In this document: one piece after another, positions 1 to 6,500 of the stretch
How positions within the stretch are numbered: the first letter of the stretch is position 1
How the letters are laid out: each line of letters starts with the position of its first letter
Source: JBKJVQ01 sp046717125
GTDB taxonomy: Bacteria > Pseudomonadota > Alphaproteobacteria > Rhizobiales > Methyloligellaceae
Direction: 5' to 3'
Length of the DNA stretch: 9,212 bases
Assembly: GCA_046717125.1 (NCBI GenBank)
Contig: JBKJVQ010000265.1
Location: 1 to 9,212, forward strand
Translations under genes and position numbers: made by a program
The notes under the pieces: generated by a model
What the model saw: the letters and a program-made list of their open reading frames with translations, nothing else
Told to the model about the DNA's origin: nothing
Databases searched by the model: none

Positions 1-187
1 TTCATGTCATTTTGCCAGTGAAGACGATGGTATCCCTGCGTTTTGATAAAGTTTCCCTGCATTGAGCCCCTTTGCAGGGAGAGACGGGTTAGCTATGGAC
101 TGCCAGCACAGCCACTTTTCTTGCGGCAGGATTGGCAACGGGTGAGCGTTATCGGACGTTGGTGACAGGCGGCCACCAGTAAACCCA
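1..187. other. Non-coding left edge upstream of the CNNM/HlyC gene
   Basis: I see no convincing gene here. All three forward frames meet stops (19-21, 44-46 and 63-65), and the reverse open frame running to position 7 reads low-complexity sequence with no family features and continues antisense into the CNNM gene. The frame open from 3 to 63-65 could in principle be the tail of an upstream gene, but its roughly 20 residues are unrecognisable. The stretch holds the TCCCTGC repeats listed separately and should contain the promoter for the gene starting at 188. I could not identify a convincing -35/-10 pair: TTGGCA at 132-137 is the best -35-like hexamer, but nothing resembling a -10 box lies 16-18 bp downstream. 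Confidence 0.6.
33..80. repeat. Three phased TCCCTGC units, two direct and one inverted
   Basis: TCCCTGC occurs at 33-39 and 54-60, and its reverse complement GCAGGGA at 74-80. Unit centres are 21 and 20 bp apart, close to two helical turns. The second and third units form a perfect 8-bp inverted repeat (TCCCTGCA at 54-61 with TGCAGGGA at 73-80) around an 11-nt loop. From general familiarity, short dispersed repeats of this TTTCCCTG/CAGGGAA type are frequent between genes in Hyphomicrobiales and often become odd C-terminal tails of predicted proteins. Their origin is not clear to me. The arrangement could be a set of protein-binding sites such as a transposon end remnant, or an RNA hairpin. 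No T-tract follows, so an intrinsic terminator is unlikely. Confidence 0.6.
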
Positions 188-1510
188 ATGGTCTTCGTTG
201 AAATCGCAATAGTTCTGCTGCTGATCGGCATCAACGGTTTGCTTGCGATGTCGGAGCTCGCGCTGGTCGCTTCGCGCCCTGCCATCCTTCAGACCTATGT
301 CGACAAGGGCGCGCCCGGAGCGCGTCGCGCACTCGCGCTCGCGAACGATCGCGGCAAGTTCCTCTCCACGGTTCAGATCGGCATCACGCTGGTCGGCATT
401 CTCGCCGGCGCCTATTCCGGCGCAACGCTCGCCGATCGGCTCGACGATCTGCTCGTTGTCTCGTGGGACGTGTCGCCTCGCGTCGCGCAGCCAGTCGCCG
501 TCGCCGTCGTCGTCGGCCTGATCACCTATCTCTCGCTGGTCGTGGGCGAACTTGTGCCCAAGCAGCTCGCGCTCCGCAATCCCGAGAAGATTGCGATGCG
601 CGTCGCGCCGGCGATGAGCGCGCTCGCACGGGCAGGCTCGCCGCTGGTCAAGCTGTTCGATGTGTCGACTCAGCTCCTGCTGCGCGCAATCGGCGCGAGG
701 CCGCAGTCCGAGCAAAGGGTGACGGACGAGGAAATCCATCTTCTGATCGCCGAGGCAGAGAGCGCCGGCGTGCTCGAGCCGGAAGAGCGCGAAATGATCG
801 CAGGCGTGATGAGGCTCGGCGACCGATCCGTGCGCGGCGTGATGACGCCCCGGCGTGAGGTCAACATGATCGATCTGGCCGATCCGGCAGAAAATATCAG
901 ACGTCAGATTGTCGAGTCGTCGCATTCTCGGCTGCCGGTTTATGAGGGCTCATCCGACGAGATTCTCGGCATCGTGCAGGCGAAGGATTTGCTCGACGTC
1001 TGCATGCGGGGGGGAGAGATCGACGTTCGTGCTCATCTGCGCAAGGCACCGGTAATCCTGGACGTGATGGATGCGATCGATGTCGTCGGCGTATTGAAGA
1101 AATCGCCGGTGCATTTGGGGCTCGTTTATGACGAATACGGGAATTTTGAGGGAATCGTGAGCACCGTCGACATTCTCGAAGCGATCGTCGGAGCGTTTCG
1201 CCATGAGGAAACGCAGGTCGAGCCGGACATGGTTGAACGCGCCGATGGGTCTTTCCTCGTGTCGGGCTCGATGCCGGCCGACGAGCTGGGTGAAAAGCTC
1301 AAGATGAGCCTGCCCGAAGATCGCGATTATTCGACAGTCGCGGGCCTCGTGCTGAACCTGTTCCAGCGCCTGCCGGACGTTGGCGAACGGATTGACTCCG
1401 AGGGCTGGCGTTTCGAGGTCGTGGATCTCGACGGACGGCGGATCGACAAGCTGCTGGTCGAGAAATCGCCGGACCAGGCAACGGCCAACGTCAGCGCACC
1501 CGCACCCTGA
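188..1510 (+). CDS. CNNM/HlyC-type membrane protein with CBS pair and CorC_HlyC domain
   Basis: This is a complete 440-residue protein of the DUF21 (CNNM) family, often annotated as hemolysin, TlyC or HlyC/CorC family. Members sit in the inner membrane and are associated with Mg2+ or Co2+ export; the hemolysin label is historical. The N-terminal part (about 1-170) has hydrophobic segments near 4-28, 60-80, 100-122 and possibly 137-167, the MSELALVASR segment at 21-30 and the family GELVPK motif at 120-125. The CBS pair spans about 210-335, with VMTPR at 218-222, SRLPVY at 247-252 and DEYGNFEGIVSTVDILEAIVG at 314-334. The CorC_HlyC domain covers about 350-427. Length is normal for the family. 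ATG 188 is the first usable start after the in-frame TGA at 143-145; no good Shine-Dalgarno precedes it. The gene converges on pbpC, and the two coding ends overlap by 20 bp. The family is clear, but the transported ion cannot be read from sequence. Confidence 0.93.
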   Translation: MVFVEIAIVLLLIGINGLLAMSELALVASRPAILQTYVDKGAPGARRALALANDRGKFLSTVQIGITLVGILAGAYSGATLADRLDDLLVVSWDVSPRVAQPVAVAVVVGLITYLSLVVGELVPKQLALRNPEKIAMRVAPAMSALARAGSPLVKLFDVSTQLLLRAIGARPQSEQRVTDEEIHLLIAEAESAGVLEPEEREMIAGVMRLGDRSVRGVMTPRREVNMIDLADPAENIRRQIVESSHSRLPVYEGSSDEILGIVQAKDLLDVCMRGGEIDVRAHLRKAPVILDVMDAIDVVGVLKKSPVHLGLVYDEYGNFEGIVSTVDILEAIVGAFRHEETQVEPDMVERADGSFLVSGSMPADELGEKLKMSLPEDRDYSTVAGLVLNLFQRLPDVGERIDSEGWRFEVVDLDGRRIDKLLVEKSPDQATANVSAPAP

Positions 1511-3557
1511 CGCTTGACGCCTCGCCCCGCGCGTCAATCACGGTGAGCCGCACAAAGCCGGGCCCATCCGGCGTGAAGAATTTCGTGCGCCGGGGACCGT
1601 CCGTATCGAGCGGCAGACCGTTCATCAGGAAAGTCAGTGGCTGAACGCCGCCGGATATTGTGAGCGGCACGGGGCTCGGCTCCGTCTCTCCGGGCAGCAT
1701 CGACAGTTCGAGCTCGGCGCCGTCCGGCGGAAACATGAATTGCGGACGCGCCGCCAAACGCGCGCCCACGAGCCAGTCCGGCTCGAAACGGCGTAAGGGG
1801 ACGGGGAGGCTAGCGCTCGATGCGACGAGGACGCCTGCGGGCCGAGGCGGAAGCGGCGCAGGCCGCGGCGTCACGCGGCTGAAGGCGTCGAACAGGATCG
1901 GGGCCGCCGCGACGCGGCCGAGTAGACCAGGCAAGGGCGCGCCGTCCGGACGGCCGACCCAGACACCGACCGTGCGCTTGCCGTCGAAGCCCACCGCCCA
2001 CGCGTCGCGATAGCCGTAGGACGTGCCGGTCTTGAAGGCGATCAGGCCGCCTGCCGCCCCGTCCGGCGGCGGCGCCCCGAGCAGCGTGTCGGCGACCTGC
2101 CATGCGGCGGCCGGATCGAGCAGCCGGCGCGGCGCAGTCTCAGGCGCGTCGAGCCGTTCCTTCAGCGGGAGCGCCTGGCCGCCACGCGCAATTCCGGCAT
2201 AGAGCATCGTCAGGTCCGTGAGCCTCACGCCGACGCCGCCGAGACCGAGCGCGAGGCCCGGCACATCGCCCTTCGGCAGGATGAGGGGCGCGCCGGCCTG
2301 CGCGAGTCGCGCAGTAAGGCGGTTCGGACCGACTCGGTCGAGCAGCATGACGGCGGGCACGTTCAGCGAGAGCTGAAGCGCGCGCCGCACCGTCACGACG
2401 CCCTGATACGACATGTCGAAATTCTTCGGCGCATAGATGCCGTAGCGCAGCGGCCGGTCGTCGATCAGCGTTTCGGGATGGACGAGACCGTCCTCGAAGC
2501 CGAGCCCGTAGATGAAGGGCTTGAGCGCAGACCCGGGAGACCGGATCGCGCGCGACTGATCGACTTGGCCCGCGCGCCGCACATCGAAATAGCCGGGCGA
2601 GGCGACCCGCGAGAGGACTTCGCCCGTCTCGTTGTCGACCACGACCAGCGCGGCCGAAATGTCGTGGCCGAGAAGGGCGACCCGATCGCGAATCAGGATT
2701 TCGAGCGCCGACTGCAACGTCGCGTCGATTGTCAGCTTGTGTGTGCTCGCGCGCGGATCGAAACCTATCGCCTGGTCCGCCGCGTGCGGCGCAAGCACCG
2801 GCATCGGACGACGATGCGTCGGAACCGATTCGACCTTGGCGCGGACCGCTTCGGGTGCATCGAACGCGCCCGCGAGCACAAGCCTTTCGAGGACGCGGTT
2901 GCGGGCGACTAGCGCCGCGGCATGATCGCGGTCGGGCCGCCGCGCTTCCGGCGACTGGGTCAGGGCGATAAGGAGCGCGATTTCGCCAAGCGTCAGGCGG
3001 CGCGGCTCCTTGCCGAACCAGGCGAGGGACGCCGCGCGCGCGCCTTCGAGGTTGCCGCCATAGGGCGCGAGCGTGAGGTAAAGGGTAAGGATTTCGTCCT
3101 TGGAATGTCGCCGTTCGATCTGGATGGCGCGCACGGCCTGCCGCAGCTTCGCGGAGAACGAGCGCTCCCGCCGGGGCTCGAGCAGCCGCGCGACCTGCAT
3201 TGTGAGCGTCGATCCGCCGGAAACGATGCGCCCCGACGATGCGAACTGAAACGCCGCACGGGCCGTCGCCAGCAGGTCGACGCCGCGATGGTCGCGGAAC
3301 CGCTTGTCCTCATACGCGAACAGCGCTTCGAGGAAGCGCGGATCGACATCCGACGGCTTTGTCGCGATTCGCCAGCGGCCGTCCGGCGCGGCGTAGGGTC
3401 GGAGCAACGCGCCGTTGCGGTCGGTGATGAGCGCCGAGCGCGGCATGGACGCTCCGTCCGGCGGCGCACCCAGCAAATCGACGTAGCCGGCTAACGCGCC
3501 AAGTCCGGCGATGCCCGCATAGACCAGGCCGATCAGCGCGCGAACGGCCGGTGTCAT
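1491..3557 (-). CDS. pbpC: Penicillin-binding protein 1C (bifunctional class A PBP)
   Basis: This complete 688-residue enzyme polymerises lipid II into glycan strands and has a transpeptidase domain for cross-linking, acting on the periplasmic face of the inner membrane. A single hydrophobic anchor lies at about 5-28. The GT51 glycosyltransferase domain (about 45-215) shows EDKRFRDHRGVD at 83-94, with E83 the expected catalytic residue, GGSTLTMQ at 114-121 and the YGGNLEG segment at 166-172. The transpeptidase domain has the full active-site set: SALK at 343-346 (S343 nucleophile), SLN at 397-399 and KTGTS at 509-513. The C-terminal stretch from about 600 matches the beta-sandwich (BiPBP_C) domain that distinguishes PBP1C. 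It is somewhat shorter than the E. coli protein of about 770 residues, but nothing essential is missing. Its ATG (3555-3557) overlaps the upstream macroglobulin stop as ATGA, and no good Shine-Dalgarno is visible, so translation is probably coupled. The 3' end overlaps the convergent CNNM gene by 20 bp. Confidence 0.95.
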   Translation of the reverse strand: MTPAVRALIGLVYAGIAGLGALAGYVDLLGAPPDGASMPRSALITDRNGALLRPYAAPDGRWRIATKPSDVDPRFLEALFAYEDKRFRDHRGVDLLATARAAFQFASSGRIVSGGSTLTMQVARLLEPRRERSFSAKLRQAVRAIQIERRHSKDEILTLYLTLAPYGGNLEGARAASLAWFGKEPRRLTLGEIALLIALTQSPEARRPDRDHAAALVARNRVLERLVLAGAFDAPEAVRAKVESVPTHRRPMPVLAPHAADQAIGFDPRASTHKLTIDATLQSALEILIRDRVALLGHDISAALVVVDNETGEVLSRVASPGYFDVRRAGQVDQSRAIRSPGSALKPFIYGLGFEDGLVHPETLIDDRPLRYGIYAPKNFDMSYQGVVTVRRALQLSLNVPAVMLLDRVGPNRLTARLAQAGAPLILPKGDVPGLALGLGGVGVRLTDLTMLYAGIARGGQALPLKERLDAPETAPRRLLDPAAAWQVADTLLGAPPPDGAAGGLIAFKTGTSYGYRDAWAVGFDGKRTVGVWVGRPDGAPLPGLLGRVAAAPILFDAFSRVTPRPAPLPPRPAGVLVASSASLPVPLRRFEPDWLVGARLAARPQFMFPPDGAELELSMLPGETEPSPVPLTISGGVQPLTFLMNGLPLDTDGPRRTKFFTPDGPGFVRLTVIDARGEASSVRVRVR
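1514..1537. other. Inverted repeat at the convergent gene overlap
   Basis: TTGACGC at 1514-1520 pairs perfectly with GCGTCAA at 1531-1537 around a 10-nt loop. It begins 3 nt after the stop of the CNNM gene (1508-1510) and lies inside the last codons of pbpC on the other strand. It is the only hairpin candidate at the place where CNNM transcripts should end. No T-run follows on either strand, so it is not a canonical intrinsic terminator. It may limit 3'-end decay, or be chance in GC-rich coding sequence. Confidence 0.3.
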
Positions 3558-6500
3558 TGCGCCGCGCGGACCTCGATCTCGCCCGACTCGGTGCGTCCGA
3601 ACCGCTCGGGCCGGTACATGTCCTCGACCGCGGCCTGCGGCAGCACATAGCGTCCGGGTGAGACCGCGCGTACCACATAAGCGACCGAAAAGCTGCCTGT
3701 ATCGGTCGCCTGCCGGTCGAACGCCGCGAAGAACCGGTCATCCCGAAACTCGGCGTGGGCGGCTGTCGCGCCATTCTCGATCCAGTCGAGCGCGGATGTG
3801 TCGCCCGACGAAACGAGGCGCGGGTTGTCGATCTCGAATCCCGCCGGCAGGCGATCCGTGACGGCGAGATGCGCAAATTGCGGATTGAGGTCGGTCACCG
3901 AGAGGACCACCACGAAGCGCTGGTTTTGTTTTGCCTGCGAAGGATCGGCAACCTCTCCGTCGAGCGTATGGAACGAGCGTTCGATCGTGAAGCCGTGCGA
4001 GGAGGGCGGTTCGGGGTTCACGGGCCGGCCGCTGACGGTCACCACTGCATGCATCGTTTCGGAACCGGGATTGCTGACGACGAAGGGCGCGTCCGCAAGA
4101 TCGGCTTCGGAGAAGCCTCCGCGGAAGGGCGCCTTCTCCGTCTGGCCTCCGGCGTTGAGAGATGCGCCCTCCGTCTGCTTCTCGATCGCGCGCGCGGCGA
4201 GGATCAGCCAGGCATTCTCCTGCGTCGAGGTCGCTTCGCGCCGCCCGCGCGCCGCGCCGATGCGCGCCGTTGCCTGCTGCACGATACTGTCGCCGCCGCC
4301 GTTCTCCGCCGCGAGGGTCACCACCGCCGCCGCATCGCGCAGCTCCGAGCCGTAATCCTTGCGCGCCATATCGAGCGTCGGATCGGGCTGAAGCGATGCC
4401 AGCGCGGCGGAATAGACAGCTCCGGCGCGCTGCTTGTCGCCCAGCATCGCCAGCGCCGCGGCAAGCTGCGCCTTGGCGATCGGCGTCGACAAATCGGCGA
4501 GCCGCGCATCCGCGAGGTAACGCAGGTCCCCGACAGGAGCGGCTCCATTCCGGGCGAGCACATAGAGGGCGTAGGCAAGACCCTGTCCGCCGTCGGCGGA
4601 GGGCTCCGGCGCAATGCTGACGACGTTGCGCACACGGTCGATGCTCTGCCGGAACTGCGCATCCGGGACAACGAAGCCAGCTTCTCGCGCGCGGGTCAGG
4701 AAGTCTGTGACATAGGCGTCGAGCCATCCATCCCCGCCGCCGGAGCTCCACAGGCCGAACGATCCGTCAGCACCCTGTCGGGCGAGCAGCAGATCGATGA
4801 TGGTGCGGATGCGGGCGTCATGATCGACGCGCGCTGTGTCCGGCCGGTTCGCCACGAGCTGCTTCAGCGTCAGCAGCGCGATCGCCTCGGACGTGATCTG
4901 CTCGGAGCATCCGAACGGATAGGACTGAAGCGCAGCCGAGAGGGCGAAGGGATCGATCGCCGCCGAAGGACCGACAGACAAGGAAATGCTGCCTGTGCCG
5001 GCTACGAGATCGGCGAACAGATCCTTCGAGAGCGCGAGGCTCTGGCCCTGTCCGAGCGGATGCACGCTGCGCCGCGCCACGAGATTGTTTGCCGGCTTGA
5101 CGGCGAGGTTGAACACGCGCTCGGCCGCGTAGCCGTTCGGCCCCGAAAGCGCGATCGTGATCGACGCGTCGCCAGAGGCACTCGCCGAGATCGGCACATT
5201 GAAGCCCGACCGCGACTTGTCGCCGAGATTGATCGATTGAGGCTGATCCGCGCCGATCGCGGCGGGGCCGGACGCTTCGATTGAGATAGCGTAGTCGCCG
5301 GCTTCGCCCTCGACATTGTTGAGGTCGACGCGGAGCGTGCTCTCGTCGCCCTCGGTCAGGAAGCGCGGCAGCGATGCGGTGAGAACGACCGGATCGCGCA
5401 CCACGACTTCGCCTTCGGCGCGGCCGAGACGGTTCGCGCTCCAGGCGAACGCCATCACGCGCACCGAGCCTGTGAAATCCGGCAGGTCGAAGCTGATCTC
5501 CGCTTTGCCGTCCGGCCCGACCGTCACGATGCCGGAATAGAGCGCAAGCGGAGCCTGCGAGGGTGGGCTGCCGGACAGCACCGCGCCGCCGCCGTCTCCG
5601 CCCGTCACGATCTGGCCGCGCGTCGCCTGCATGCCGTCGATCAGCTGGCCGTAGAGGTCGCGCAGCTCAGCGCCGAGCCGGCGCTGGCCGAGATAATGAT
5701 CGTCGGGCGCGGGGCTCTTGTAGTTTGTAAGGTTGAGGATGCCGACATCGACAGCGGCCACGACCACGCGGGCCTCTTCGCCCGCCGCGAGCCCGTCGAT
5801 GCTGACGGGAATGCGCAACGTTTCGCCCGGCCGGAGCTTGGCCGGCAGGTCAAGGGCAAGCGGTAGCGAATGCTCCTTCCGTGCGACCGAAAACCATTGT
5901 GCGCCGATGGCGCGGCCCGGAAGGCGTTTCGCCTCCTCGTTCAGCGGCCTTCGCAGCGTCGCAAGCACGTAGGCGCCCGTTCCCCAATCCGCGCCGACAG
6001 GCACCTCGACGCTGGCCTGTCCCGCTTCGACATCGACGGTCTTCTGGGCGAGTAGGCGGTCGCTCACGATCTCGATCGTCAGCTTGCCGGCGGCGCGCGC
6101 GGTGACGGAGGCTTTCAGCGTGTCCCCGTGTTTGTATTCGGTCTTGTCGAGGGAGAGTTCGAGCAGGTCCGGCGTGTCCGCGGTGGCTTCGGCCTGCCAG
6201 CCTGCACTGAACGTCGTCGAGCCGAACAGGCCGTTGTCGCCGGCCACGTCGAGCTCGTAGGTGCCCCAGGTCACCGGATTGGCGATCCGGCCTGGATGGC
6301 CCGGCGCAACATCGACGGTCCCGTTGGCGATGCGTCGCGTGATCTTGACCGGCTCGTAGTTCCAGTTTCCGTCCTGCCGGTACCACTGATAGTTGGTTTC
6401 GAGACGATAGAGGTCCCAGCGCAGCCCCTTCCGCCCGGCCTCCTTGCCGTCGGATCCGACCGACACGACGTCGAAAGACGCGCTCGCGCCGTCGTCGAGG

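Noticed and set aside
7..285. A 92-codon minus-strand open frame covering the left edge repeats
   Set aside because: About 100 bp is antisense to the CNNM gene and the rest reads through the repeat block. The translation has no family features.
149..925. A 258-codon minus-strand open frame antisense to the CNNM gene
   Set aside because: His/Asp/Arg-rich sequence without motifs. The plus-strand frame has complete CNNM and CBS features across the same DNA.
1454..1477. CTGGTC/GACCAG inverted repeat downstream of the pbpC stop as a terminator
   Set aside because: Only a 6-bp stem with a 12-nt loop, no T-run, and fully inside CNNM coding sequence. Likely chance.
950..1537. A 195-codon minus-strand open frame antisense to the CBS and CorC part of the CNNM gene
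   Set aside because: A shadow of a well-supported gene, with no ribosome site or family similarity seen.
4898..4912. Altered thioester motif (CSEQ rather than the CLEQ of E. coli YfhM) as a sign of inactivation
   Set aside because: The second position varies within CxEQ motifs. The Cys, Glu and Gln needed for the thioester are all present.
3755..5284. A 509-codon open frame on the plus strand antisense to the macroglobulin gene
   Set aside because: Arg-rich, low-complexity translation with no family motifs, typical of GC-rich shadow frames. The minus-strand frame holds the clear thioester-domain sequence.
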